This document shows, piece after piece, positions 7,751 through 16,648 of a stretch of 64,000 nt of DNA. The translations under genes were made by a program, and so were the position numbers. Origin of the DNA: Desulfosalsimonas propionicica (GTDB taxonomy: Bacteria > Desulfobacterota > Desulfobacteria > Desulfobacterales > Desulfosalsimonadaceae). Position 1 is the stretch's first letter, and each line of letters begins with the position of its first letter. The DNA lies in NCBI RefSeq assembly GCF_013761005.1, contig NZ_JACDUS010000003.1, positions 62,001-126,000 on the forward strand. Direction: 5' to 3'. The notes beneath the pieces were generated by a model. The model searched no databases and was not told the origin of the DNA. It worked only from the letters and a program-made list of their open reading frames with translations.

Positions 7751-10159
7751 ATGTCCCCCACAAATCTGATTTCAAAGCTGATCCCTGAAGCAGAGCAGCA
7801 AGATTTTTCCGATTTCATATATTATCTGACCGGCACCGGCAGCAAATATCTGCTGCGAAACGATATCTGGCTTAATTGGCTCAAGTGGTGCCGGGAAAAC
7901 GACAAGGAATCCGATTTTGCCGAAAACTCGGCTGTTGGCCGGTTTTTGGCCCGGGTGCCGGAAATGTTGTTTCCAGACAGCATTGTGCTGATTCTGCACC
8001 GCTACACTATGGCCCGGTACAATATCTACCGGCTCAGCGCGGACCGAAAGCAAATGCAGAAAATTTCGGTAAACCGCTACCTGGATTACAAGGACGCATA
8101 CATTTGCGACAATACCCCACGGTCCAACCGCGATGCCCTGGAGCTGGATTTTCTGCCTTTTTCCGATTATGCGCCCACCATCAAGAACGTCAAGAACGTG
8201 GGCAACGGCATCAGTTTCCTAAACCGCTACATGTCCAGCAACCTGTTTCAAAAGCCCGAGGACTGGGGCCGGGATTTGTTCGAGTTTTTGCGCATCCACC
8301 GGATCAACGGCGAGCAGCTGCTGGTCAATCCGGATATTCTCGATTCCCTGGATGATTTTCTGTCTGCCCTGGAAGAAACCATTGATGACCTGGGCAATCA
8401 TGATGAAAATCTACCCCATCAGAAACTCAAGCCTCAGCTCAAGAGCCGGGGCTTTGAACCGGGATGGGGCAACACCGCAGGCCGGATCCGGGAGACCATG
8501 TCGCTTCTACATGCGCTTTTTTATGAGCCGCGAAGTGCGGATCTGGAAAATTTCATATCCAGGGTGCCCATGATTTCCAAAGTGGCTGTTTTAACCCCTC
8601 ATGGCTGGTTTGCCCAGGAAAACGTGTTGGGCAAACCCGACACCGGCGGCCAGGTGATCTATATCCTTGATCAGGTGCGGGCGCTGGAGGCCCACATGAT
8701 CCGGGAGTTTGAACTGGCCGGCATTGACGTGACCCCCCGGGTGCTGGTGGTCACCCGCCTGATTCCCAATTCCGGCAACACGACATGCAATCAGCCAAAA
8801 GAAGATATCATCGGCACGGAACATGCCTATATTCTTCGCATTCCGTTTTATGACAGCCAGGGCGCGATTGTTCAGGACTGGGTGTCGCGCTTTAAAATCT
8901 GGCCCTACCTGGATCGGTTTGCCAGGGACTGCGAGCGGGAACTGCTGGCTGAGTTTGAGGGCCGGCCGGATCTGATCATCGGCAATTATTCAGACGGCAA
9001 CCTGGTGGCCACCCTGTTGTCAGACCGTATGAATGTGATCCAGTGCACCATCGCCCATGCCCTGGAAAAGACCAAGTATTTGTTCTCGGATCTGTACTGG
9101 AAGGAGATGGAAAAAGATTATCATTTTTCCTGCCAGTTTACCGCGGATCTGCTTTCCATGAACAAGTCGGATTTCATCATCACCAGCACCTACCAGGAAA
9201 TTGCCGGCACAGAAACCCGGTTCGGCCAGTACGAGTCCTACCAGTTCTATACCATGCCCGGGCTCTACCAGGTGGTCAACGGCATCAACCTGTTTAATCC
9301 CAAGTTCAACGTGGTGCCGCCGGGAGTTGATGAGGACAATTATTTCCCGTATACCGAAACCCACCGAAGGTCCGCCAGCCAGCAGGCCTACTGGCAGACC
9401 CGGCTTTTTTCAGAGCAATCCGGGGATGTCCACGGTTATCTGGAAAATCCGGACAAACCCCCGCTGTTTACCATGGCGCGCCTGGACCGGATCAAGAACA
9501 TCACCGGGCTGGTAGAAGCTTTCGGCATGCATCCGGAGCTTAAAAAACACTGCAACCTGGTGGTGGCCGCAGGCACGATCCACATTGAAAATTCAGATGA
9601 CGCAGAAGAGCAAAACGAGATCCGGCGCATGTATGAGCTGATTGCCGCCCATGATTTGCAGGGGCATATCCGCTGGCTGCCCAGCGTGTCCAAGGCGGAA
9701 ACCGGGGAGGTTTACCGGATCATTGCCGACAGCAGGGGTATGTTTGTCCAGCCGGCCCTTTTTGAGGCCTTTGGCCTGACCGTGCTCGAAGCCATGCAGT
9801 GCGGCCTGCCCACTTTCGGTCCTATTTTCGGCGGCCCGTCCGAGATTATTGAAGACGGAAAAAGCGGGTATCTGTTAAACACCAGTCAGCCGGATTTGAT
9901 GGCAGAGGGCATCTGGCGGTTTGTTTCCGGGTTTGCCGAAGACCCGGACAAATGGCACCAGGTTTCGGAAAAGGGCATGGCCCGGATCCGGGAAAAATAC
10001 ACCTGGGCCCGCTACAGCCACAAGCTTTTTTCCCTTACCAAGCTCTACGGGTTCTGGCGCTACACTGAATCCCGGGAGGGGATGGTCAAGCTGGACCGGT
10101 ACTGCGACCTGCTTTACCATCTGCTTTTAAAGCCCCGGGCCGAGGCCATGGAACACTGA
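7751..10159 (+). CDS. Sucrose synthase
   Basis: 802 aa from the ATG at 7751, chosen because AAAAGGAGG lies 7 bases before it. Catalyses reversible sucrose + NDP = fructose + NDP-glucose. The N-terminal 260 residues are the regulatory region of sucrose synthases; the GT-B glycosyltransferase core begins at VAVLTPHGWFAQENVLGKPD and contains DTGGQVIYILDQ, GNYSDGNL, the TIAHALEKTKY motif and the C-terminal E-x7-E (EAFGLTVLE). The length matches bacterial and plant enzymes. No sucrose phosphate synthase, phosphatase or glycogen gene is adjacent. Bacterial SuSy is found in scattered lineages, which suggests ancient transfer; its role may be sucrose breakdown to ADP-glucose. Confidence 0.95.
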   Translation: MSPTNLISKLIPEAEQQDFSDFIYYLTGTGSKYLLRNDIWLNWLKWCRENDKESDFAENSAVGRFLARVPEMLFPDSIVLILHRYTMARYNIYRLSADRKQMQKISVNRYLDYKDAYICDNTPRSNRDALELDFLPFSDYAPTIKNVKNVGNGISFLNRYMSSNLFQKPEDWGRDLFEFLRIHRINGEQLLVNPDILDSLDDFLSALEETIDDLGNHDENLPHQKLKPQLKSRGFEPGWGNTAGRIRETMSLLHALFYEPRSADLENFISRVPMISKVAVLTPHGWFAQENVLGKPDTGGQVIYILDQVRALEAHMIREFELAGIDVTPRVLVVTRLIPNSGNTTCNQPKEDIIGTEHAYILRIPFYDSQGAIVQDWVSRFKIWPYLDRFARDCERELLAEFEGRPDLIIGNYSDGNLVATLLSDRMNVIQCTIAHALEKTKYLFSDLYWKEMEKDYHFSCQFTADLLSMNKSDFIITSTYQEIAGTETRFGQYESYQFYTMPGLYQVVNGINLFNPKFNVVPPGVDEDNYFPYTETHRRSASQQAYWQTRLFSEQSGDVHGYLENPDKPPLFTMARLDRIKNITGLVEAFGMHPELKKHCNLVVAAGTIHIENSDDAEEQNEIRRMYELIAAHDLQGHIRWLPSVSKAETGEVYRIIADSRGMFVQPALFEAFGLTVLEAMQCGLPTFGPIFGGPSEIIEDGKSGYLLNTSQPDLMAEGIWRFVSGFAEDPDKWHQVSEKGMARIREKYTWARYSHKLFSLTKLYGFWRYTESREGMVKLDRYCDLLYHLLLKPRAEAMEH

Positions 10160-10179
10160 TAAGCGGGGCGGCCTTCGGG

Positions 10180-11325
10180 TCAAAGCCCCATGAACTTGGC
10201 GGCAATGTTTTTCATGATTTCATTTGTGCCGGCAAAAACGGGCATGACCCGAACGTCCCGGAAAGCCCGGACAATGGGGCAGGCCTCGCAGAAACCGTAG
10301 TCGCCGAACAGATCCGTGCAGCGCCGGGAGATACGCTTGGCCATATCCGTGATCCAGTACTTGGCCATGGAAGTGTCCACGATGGCCTGCTCGCCTGCCA
10401 TGTGACCGGCAATGAGCTTGTCGAGAAACGTCCGGCCCAGTTTGACTTCTGTTGTCATCTCCACGATGGCAAATTGGGTGGCCTGGCTTTTGGACAAAGG
10501 TTTCTGGTTCCGGTCCGTGGTGTTTTTGCAGAAATCCGTGGTGATTTCCAGGATCAGTTCGGCTGCCGCCTGGGCGCAGATGGAGGTGACCAGCCGCTCC
10601 TGCTGGAGCTTTTCCATGAGCATGCCAAAGCCCGCCCCCTTTTGCCCCAGTCGGTTTTGCCCCGGGATCCGGCAGTTGGTGAAAAACAGTTCAGCAGTAT
10701 CCTGGCTGTGAAATCCCATTTTTTCCAAATGCCGGCCCCGCTTGAAACCCGGGGTGCCGTCCTCGACAATATAGAGGGACAGGGCATTGTAAGGGTTGGG
10801 TTCGTCCGGGTCCTTTGCCGCCACAATGACCAGACCTGCGTTGATGCCGTTTGAGATAAAGGTTTTGGCCCCGTTTAGCTCGATTTCCCCGTTTTTCTGC
10901 GCTGCGGTGGTGGTCATGGAGGCCAGGTCGCTGCCGGCATCCGGCTCAGTCATGGCAACCGCGGCAATAATGTCGCCGGAAACGCAGCCGGGCAGATATT
11001 TTTTCTTCTGTTCCTCGCTGCCAAAGGCCTGGATATAGGGTACCACCACGTCTGAATGCAGGGCCGAGGCCAGGCCCGTGTGGTTGGTTTTGGCCATTTC
11101 CTCGGCTGCAATCACGGAATAGAGAAAATCGCCGCCCATGCCCCCGTATTCAGGCGAAACACCCGTGCACAGAAATCCGGCCCGGCCCAGTTTCTGCCAG
11201 GCCCATTTGGGGGTGATGTGATCGGCTTCCCACTGATGGGTCCAGGGCGTGATTTCTTTTTCCAGAAAGGCGCGCATCCGGCTGCGGAACCCGTGATGGT
11301 CGTCGGTGTAGGCAAGTATTTCCAT
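10180..11325 (-). CDS. Acyl-CoA dehydrogenase (LCAD/isovaleryl-CoA type)
   Basis: 381 aa from the ATG at 11325, preceded by AGGA about 9 bases upstream; an ATG at 11346 overlapping the upstream stop is the alternative. FAD flavoprotein that oxidises acyl-CoA to 2-enoyl-CoA. Motifs: ALHSDVVVPYI, VAMTEPDAGSDLASM (FAD and substrate binding) and the C-terminal FAGTNEI. The usual Glu before GT in medium-chain enzymes is Ala here, but LQQERLVTS carries the Glu used by long-chain and isovaleryl-CoA enzymes, so it should be active. It is the second gene of a pair with another acyl-CoA dehydrogenase. Electron acceptor presumably ETF; no etf genes are nearby. Confidence 0.93.
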   Translation of the reverse strand: MEILAYTDDHHGFRSRMRAFLEKEITPWTHQWEADHITPKWAWQKLGRAGFLCTGVSPEYGGMGGDFLYSVIAAEEMAKTNHTGLASALHSDVVVPYIQAFGSEEQKKKYLPGCVSGDIIAAVAMTEPDAGSDLASMTTTAAQKNGEIELNGAKTFISNGINAGLVIVAAKDPDEPNPYNALSLYIVEDGTPGFKRGRHLEKMGFHSQDTAELFFTNCRIPGQNRLGQKGAGFGMLMEKLQQERLVTSICAQAAAELILEITTDFCKNTTDRNQKPLSKSQATQFAIVEMTTEVKLGRTFLDKLIAGHMAGEQAIVDTSMAKYWITDMAKRISRRCTDLFGDYGFCEACPIVRAFRDVRVMPVFAGTNEIMKNIAAKFMGL

Positions 11326-11345
11326 GGCCCCTGATCCTTTCTGCA

Positions 11346-12518
11346 TTACCTGAGTTTGCCGATAAGCCCGCCGGCAATCACGTCTTTTAGCACTGCGGGG
11401 CTGCCCAGAAAGATTTCCAGGGTTTTGGCGTCCCGGTAGAAATGCTCCACTTCGTATTCGGTCATGTATCCGTATCCCCCGAGCAATTGTACGGCCTCAT
11501 CGGCAGCGGTCATGGCGGCATTGGCGGCCGTTAGCTTGGCTGCCGCCGCGGTTTTGGCATCGCAGGTGCCTTCATCAAAGGCTTTGGCCGCCTGATAGAC
11601 GCTTAATCGGGCCGATTCCAGGCCGGCGGCCATGTCTGCCAGCTTGTGCCGGGTCACCTGGAATTGGGCCAGTTTTTTGCCGAACTGACTGCGCTGGCGC
11701 GTGTAATCCAGGGCCCGGTCAAAGGCGCCCTGACCGGTGCCCAGGGCCATGGCAGCAGCCTGGATCCGGGCCTGATTCAAAAACGACAGACTCCGGCCCA
11801 GGCCCTGGCCGGGGCTGCCGATTATGTTTTTTACGGAAACGGCTGCGTTTTGAAAACCAACATGGGCGAAATCCACCATGCCCGCGCCAAGGGTCGGGCC
11901 GGCCGATTCCGCGGTGACGCCCGGGGTATCAGCATCCACGATGATCAGGGATTGTCGGTCGCCGGTGTTAATGGCGCTGTCTGACGGGTCTGCATCTTCG
12001 CGGGTGGCGCACAGGACCACGTAAAACCCGGCTCTTGTTCCGTTTGGCACGTATGCCTTGTTGCCGTTGATAATCCAGTGATCTCCGCTGGCAGCGGCGG
12101 TTGTCTGTGTGCCGGAGATATCCGCGCCTGCCCCCGGTTCAAACAGGGCTGCACCAGCGCGCATCTTTCCGCCGGCCACGGGAGGCAGGTATTTTTCCGC
12201 CAGATTTTTCCGGCCAGGATCAAACAGGCATTCTGCGCCAAAACCCGACAGCATCAGGGCCATGCCTGCAGAGGCATCTTTTCTGCACATCTGCTCTGCA
12301 GCCAGCACGTACTCGAAAAGACCCATGCCGCCCCCGTCATATTCATCAGGGATGTGAATACCGGAAAACCCGAGCTGTGCGGCCTTTTTCCGTACACCGG
12401 CGGGCAGATCGCCGGTTTTCAGGGATTCAATGATCATTTCCCTGTCAAACTGTGCCCGGACAAATTCCCGGACCGCCTTCTGGATTTCCTTGTGTGATTT
12501 GTCGAGTTCAAAGTGCAT
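11346..12518 (-). CDS. Acyl-CoA dehydrogenase family protein with atypical active site
   Basis: 390 aa from the ATG at 12518, chosen for GGGAG 7 bases upstream. N-terminal helical domain, beta domain and C-terminal helical domain of the acyl-CoA dehydrogenase fold are recognisable (LFEPGAGADISG, RSQFGKKLAQFQ, LLGGYGYMTEYEVEHFYRDAK). At the C-terminal catalytic-base position the sequence is IFLGSP, with Leu where Glu is usual, and the alternative ERL motif is NQARIQ, so neither known general-base Glu is seen. It may use another residue, as cyclohexane-carboxyl-CoA type enzymes do with an Asp, or act as a non-catalytic partner of the downstream gene, whose 5' end it touches. Confidence 0.9.
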   Translation of the reverse strand: MHFELDKSHKEIQKAVREFVRAQFDREMIIESLKTGDLPAGVRKKAAQLGFSGIHIPDEYDGGGMGLFEYVLAAEQMCRKDASAGMALMLSGFGAECLFDPGRKNLAEKYLPPVAGGKMRAGAALFEPGAGADISGTQTTAAASGDHWIINGNKAYVPNGTRAGFYVVLCATREDADPSDSAINTGDRQSLIIVDADTPGVTAESAGPTLGAGMVDFAHVGFQNAAVSVKNIIGSPGQGLGRSLSFLNQARIQAAAMALGTGQGAFDRALDYTRQRSQFGKKLAQFQVTRHKLADMAAGLESARLSVYQAAKAFDEGTCDAKTAAAAKLTAANAAMTAADEAVQLLGGYGYMTEYEVEHFYRDAKTLEIFLGSPAVLKDVIAGGLIGKLR

Positions 12519-12567
12519 ATCCGGCTCCCTGAAAATCAAATAAATGCTTCCAGCAAATGATGGATAA

Positions 12568-12597
12568 ACAATAAAAAAAACCGCCTCAAAAAGTCAA
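12568..12597 (-). promoter_or_regulatory. Putative promoter of the acyl-CoA dehydrogenase pair
   Basis: On the minus strand TTGACT (12592-12597) and TATTGT (12568-12573) are 18 bases apart, about 50 bases before the start of the first dehydrogenase gene. Confidence 0.4.
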
Positions 12598-12628
12598 GGA
12601 ATTTTTATCTGCCTGTGCGCTGAGAGAG

Positions 12629-14431
12629 TTACCGGCGCCTGTCGCCGGGATCCGGGGATGACAATGTTCGGATTTCAAGGCTGGCCAGCATGTCGCGCAT
12701 TTGGGCCGATAGTTCCAGATACCTCCGCCGCAGTTCGTCCTGGTAATCTGTGTTGAGCTTGTTGATCTTGTGCTGCATCTGCTTGAGATACCGCATGCGG
12801 GTGTTCCAGAGTTTTTTCAGGGCGTTTAGCTGGTCTTCCGAGCTGTTTTGCACGGCCGTGGAGCAGTGATTCACCTTTTTGGTGAATTTGCGGTATTTTT
12901 TGTCCAGCACATCCGCAATTTTTTCCTTTTTCAGGGTTTGGCGGGTAATGGTGTGGTAGTGGTGCCCGTAGATGGAATAGGTGACGGCCTCTGCAAACAG
13001 GTCCCGGTTTTTAAACGCATTTCGCACCAGAAATTTGATGTAGTGAAACCCGTAAGCCGTAAAGGGCTGCCGGCAAAGGGAGCGGAAAAAAATTTTGAGG
13101 TCCGCGGCCCGCACCTTGCGCTGGTAATACTGCCTTTGCTCGATGCGGTCGAGCAGGTGGCTGCATCGGGCAAAATAGTTTTTCAGCCGGAAGCCGTAAA
13201 GATGCTTTAAAATTTTCCTGTAGCCCTGGCGCAGGGTCTGGGGATCCATCACGGTTTTAAAATTGGCCTGCATACTGTGGGTGTTGTTGCCGGCTGACTG
13301 GGATAAAATCCGGCCCTCGGCTTCCAGGCGCTGATACAGGCGCGTTCCCGGAAGGGCGTTTAACAGCCCGATCATGGCCTGGGGGATGGCATTTTCCTGG
13401 ATAAACCGGATCTGCTGATCAAAGATGGCCGGCGTGTCATTGTCAAATCCAAGGATAAATCCGGCCAGCACCTCCAGGCCGTTTTGCTGAATGGTGCGTA
13501 CCGCGGCTTCCATGTCGGATTTGAGGTTCTGGGTCTTTCCGGTTTCAGCCAGGGATTGCGGATCCGGGGTTTCAATGCCGATAAACACGGAGTTAAACCC
13601 GGCTTCTCGCATGCCGGTCATCAGGTCAGGGTCATCGGCGAGGTTGATGCTGGCCTCGGTATAGAAATGAAAGGGATAGTCCCGGTCCTGCTGCCATTGG
13701 ATCAGGGCCGGCAGCAGTTCCTTTTTGACCCGGCGCTTGTTGCCGATAAAGTTGTCATCCACCAGAAACACGGCCCCTTCCCATCCCATGGAATACAGCG
13801 CATCGAGTTCTGCGGTCAGGCTTTGGGCGTCTTTGAGCCGGGGTTTGTTGCCATAGACGGTCCAGATGTCGCAAAATTCACAGTGAAAGGGACATCCCCG
13901 GGAATACTGGATGGACATGGAGCCATAAGCGCCAATATCGAGCAGGTCAAACCGGGGCGCCGGCAGCCGGGAGATATCCGGATGCGGGGGCATGTCATAA
14001 ACAGCCGCGGCTGTTCCGGAGTCGAGTTCAGCCAGAAAGTCGCACAGGGTTTCATCGACTTCGCCGCGAAGGATATGGTCTGCCCCGCTGATTTCCTGCC
14101 AGGAGTTGGTGGCATAGGGGCCTCCGATAACCACGGTTTTGCCAATCTGGTTGCACCGCGCCACCACTTGCTCCATGGATTGTTTCTGCACGATCATGGC
14201 AGAGACAAACACCGCATCCGCCCATTGCAGCAGGTTGTCGTCCAGGGGGCCGACATTTAAATCCACCAGTTTCAGCTCCCGGTCTGCCGGAAACAGCGCG
14301 GCGATGGTCAAAAGGCCCAAAGGCGGCATGGCGCTTTTTTTCTTGATAAAGCCAAGGGCGTGTTTATAGCTCCAATAGGTGTTGGAGGGCACTTCCGGAT
14401 AAACCAGCAGGATGTTTTGATGAGTGGCCAT
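12629..14431 (-). CDS. B12-binding-domain radical SAM protein (DUF4070 type)
   Basis: 600 aa. The N-terminus (about 5-140) looks like a cobalamin-binding Rossmann domain (NILLVYPEVP, TVVIGGPYATNSW). The radical SAM core follows with the cluster motif CPFHCEFC (C-x3-C-x2-C) near residue 178 and GIETPD downstream. After about residue 370 comes the region typical of DUF4070 (hopanoid-methylase-like) proteins, with a lysine-rich coiled-coil tail that is longer than usual. It probably methylates or rearranges a lipid or other carbon skeleton using SAM and B12. AAGGAA precedes the ATG. It is alone in its transcription unit, upstream of the acyl-CoA dehydrogenases. Substrate unknown. Confidence 0.88.
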   Translation of the reverse strand: MATHQNILLVYPEVPSNTYWSYKHALGFIKKKSAMPPLGLLTIAALFPADRELKLVDLNVGPLDDNLLQWADAVFVSAMIVQKQSMEQVVARCNQIGKTVVIGGPYATNSWQEISGADHILRGEVDETLCDFLAELDSGTAAAVYDMPPHPDISRLPAPRFDLLDIGAYGSMSIQYSRGCPFHCEFCDIWTVYGNKPRLKDAQSLTAELDALYSMGWEGAVFLVDDNFIGNKRRVKKELLPALIQWQQDRDYPFHFYTEASINLADDPDLMTGMREAGFNSVFIGIETPDPQSLAETGKTQNLKSDMEAAVRTIQQNGLEVLAGFILGFDNDTPAIFDQQIRFIQENAIPQAMIGLLNALPGTRLYQRLEAEGRILSQSAGNNTHSMQANFKTVMDPQTLRQGYRKILKHLYGFRLKNYFARCSHLLDRIEQRQYYQRKVRAADLKIFFRSLCRQPFTAYGFHYIKFLVRNAFKNRDLFAEAVTYSIYGHHYHTITRQTLKKEKIADVLDKKYRKFTKKVNHCSTAVQNSSEDQLNALKKLWNTRMRYLKQMQHKINKLNTDYQDELRRRYLELSAQMRDMLASLEIRTLSSPDPGDRRR

Positions 14432-14524
14432 GGGGTGTTCCTTGTTAAGATGGGGTTTAAATGAAACTTCCTTTATTTGTTGATCATAACCATTTGCCCC
14501 CCTTTTGACAAGTCCCCCCTTTGG

Positions 14525-15532
14525 CTATTGCCCTTGCATTTGCTGCCATTGATGAATCATTTTTACGTCCTGTGCAATATCTCGTCCGGTTGTGGTCAGG
14601 TAATTGCCGGTCATGATCCCGTTGGCGCCGGCAGCAAATATCCAGGACTGAAAATCGCCCAGGGTGACATGCCGGCCTCCGCAGATGGTGATGTCTTTTT
14701 CCGGATTGATCAGCCGGAACAGGGCGATGGTTTTCAGGGCTTCTGCCACGGACAAAAGGGGCTGGTCAGCCATTCTGGTCCCGGCAATGGGATTGATGAA
14801 GTTTAAGGGGATTTTCTCAACCCCGATTTCCCGGAGGGTTACGGCCAGCTCAATTCTTTGGGCCCGGGTTTCGCCAAGGCCCATAATGCCCCCGGCACAA
14901 ACGGCAAGTCCGGTGTTTGCCGCAGCCCGTATGGATTCAATGTCTGCATCGTATTCATGGGTGGTGCAGACCTGTCTGAAATGGCTGCGCGCGGTTTCCA
15001 GGTTGTGGTGATAGTTGCGGATACCGCTTTGCCTGAGCAGCTGCGCCTGTTTTTGGGTGAGCATTCCCAGGGATCCGCACAGGGTCAAATGCGTGCGCGA
15101 GCCGATTGTTTCCGCAGCCCGGCAGATGGTGTCAATTTCCTGGTCTGAAAGAAAAAGCCCGCTGGTGACCATTGAGAAATGGGTCATTTGCGCGTCTTCC
15201 ATTTCCAGGGCGCGCGTTATCATTTCTTTTTCCGACATCAGGGGATAGGTGTCCACCCCGGTGTCATGGTGACCGGACTGGGCGCAGAATGCACAATCCT
15301 GGGAGCATTTGCCGGATTTGGCATTAATGATGGAGCAGGTGAAAATCTCGTTTCCCTTGAAATGCCTGCGTACCCGGTCGGCCGCCCAAATCAGGTCCAT
15401 GAACGCTGCCCCGTCTGCCCCGGCCAGTTGGAGCGCCTGGTCTTCACTGATCCCGGCGGGCGGATCGGACAGGATTTTTTCTGTCAGATCCGCCGTGCTG
15501 CAGGCATTGGATGTATCAGCCGGGGTTTTCAT
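14525..15532 (-). CDS. bioB: Biotin synthase
   Basis: 335 aa radical SAM enzyme that inserts sulfur into dethiobiotin. The SAM cluster motif [11 protein letters not shown] (C-x3-C-x2-C) is at about residues 76-86, followed by YHHNLETA and the conserved [11 protein letters not shown] region near the C-terminus. No other bio genes are adjacent. Its start overlaps by 4 bases (ATGA) the stop of a small Cys-rich gene, so the two are co-translated. The N-terminal 20 residues are variable. Confidence 0.95.
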   Translation of the reverse strand: MKTPADTSNACSTADLTEKILSDPPAGISEDQALQLAGADGAAFMDLIWAADRVRRHFKGNEIFTCSIINAKSGKCSQDCAFCAQSGHHDTGVDTYPLMSEKEMITRALEMEDAQMTHFSMVTSGLFLSDQEIDTICRAAETIGSRTHLTLCGSLGMLTQKQAQLLRQSGIRNYHHNLETARSHFRQVCTTHEYDADIESIRAAANTGLAVCAGGIMGLGETRAQRIELAVTLREIGVEKIPLNFINPIAGTRMADQPLLSVAEALKTIALFRLINPEKDITICGGRHVTLGDFQSWIFAAGANGIMTGNYLTTTGRDIAQDVKMIHQWQQMQGQ

Positions 15533-15732
15533 ATTTTGCCCGCCTGGACCAGTTTGGCAAAATGGGCAAAGGAGCGGTCATAGGTGGCCTCGGCCTCTGC
15601 CGGAAAACAGCAGGCCGGCAGCTGGCGGCTTTTGAGATGATATGCGATGCATTCACAGCAGATTCCCTTGCGCTGGCAGGGTTCATATGTGCAGTTGCAG
15701 CCGGAAAGGTTTTGTTCCTGTTTGCATTCCAT
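15529..15732 (-). CDS. Small cysteine-rich protein (DUF6485-like) preceding bioB
   Basis: 67 aa with eight cysteines; most fall in [21 protein letters not shown], suggesting a zinc or Fe-S site. AGGGAGG precedes the ATG. It overlaps bioB by 4 bases. Similar short proteins of the DUF6485 type are common in anaerobic Deltaproteobacteria and are uncharacterised. The tight coupling with biotin synthase invites the idea of a role in cluster supply or repair for BioB, but this is inference only. Confidence 0.75.
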   Translation of the reverse strand: MECKQEQNLSGCNCTYEPCQRKGICCECIAYHLKSRQLPACCFPAEAEATYDRSFAHFAKLVQAGKI

Positions 15733-16122
15733 GGGTCATGCCTCCCTGAATGATTCGGGTTCCTGATATTCTGCTGTTCTTTGTAGCAGGATTTCAGCAC
15801 AGTGAAAACGTCATCTATACCAGAAATGTTTGTTGCGGCACAATGGTATAGCCATGGATTTGACAATTCCCGGATGATTTTTTTTAGCCCGGCGGCAGGC
15901 ATTTTCCAGGGAACTCCCTTTTTTACGTTATACCGAAATTGCACTGCTTTGCCCTGACGGCGGCGCGGAAAAGCGGGTTTCCGAGCGGAAATTGAGGCTC
16001 CAGGAGGCTCCTGAAGCGAGGAAACTTGCTTTTTCGTGCAGCCGATCAGCCAGGGCGTTTATGATTTTTTTTTCTGCAAGAATACCGTTGCAGCAGGATA
16101 AACAGTTTTTTGCGGTTTTCGC

Positions 16123-16207
16123 ATGGGGCCGGGCAGGTGGCGGTTTGCTCCCTGCTGACCGCTTTCGCGCTCAATGCGACTCGCAACCCCCCCCTGTCCG
16201 GCCCCAT
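16123..16207. repeat. Palindromic element C, copy 1 (conserved apex)
   Basis: Arms ATGGGGCCGG...GGTTTGC and GCAACC...CCGGCCCCAT enclose an apex CTGCTGACCGCTTTCGCGCT plus CAATGCGACTC. The same apex, with two small changes, sits inside different but still complementary arms at 56869-56948. No gene overlaps it. Confidence 0.75.
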
Positions 16208-16267
16208 GGCCAGCTGCCTTCGAAATCTTCCTGTTCAATTTTTTTGGGAACTGACGAAGGGTTTCTC

Positions 16268-16443
16268 CATGTGCCCTGAAGCCGGTCCGACCCTGGCGGG
16301 CGCATTGCACGTTGGGCCGGCCAGCAGTTCTTGGCGAAGCGGAGCGGCCGCGGCCGAATTACTTCGGCCGCAGCGAAGCAAGCCTTAGAACTGCCCGGCC
16401 CGAGTGCGCGAACGCCAGGGTCGGACCGGCTTCAGGGCACATG
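16268..16443. repeat. Long palindrome D with perfect 31-bp terminal arms
   Basis: The outer 31 bases (16268-16298, starting CATGTGCCCTGAAGCCGG) are exactly complementary to 16413-16443. Inside are further imperfect pairings ending in a perfect GCGGCCGAA/TTCGGCCGC hairpin near 16347-16370. The element occupies the middle of the 0.9 kb gene-free stretch between the Cys-rich gene (start 15732) and the aminotransferase (start 16649). The left part of that stretch (15733-16120) holds one more weak inverted repeat near 15985-16040 and otherwise nothing I can name. Confidence 0.8.
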
Positions 16444-16648
16444 CGACGGGGCTGCAGTGACAATCAGGCCTGTGCCGGTTTTGAGGTTGTTTAAAAGCCG
16501 GTTCTGTCAGCCTGGACAGCACTTGTAATAACGCTTGACAATTTTTGGAAAAAAAGAAAAAATTATAGGTTATGTTTTTTTAAAAGCGTTGATGGGCGGC
16601 CGTTTTCGGCTGCGGGCGAAGTGAACATGGCAGTAAAGGGCAGATACA

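Noticed and set aside
15992-16528. Overlapping short frames up to 95 codons
   Set aside because: They lie in palindromes C and D and have no ribosome sites.
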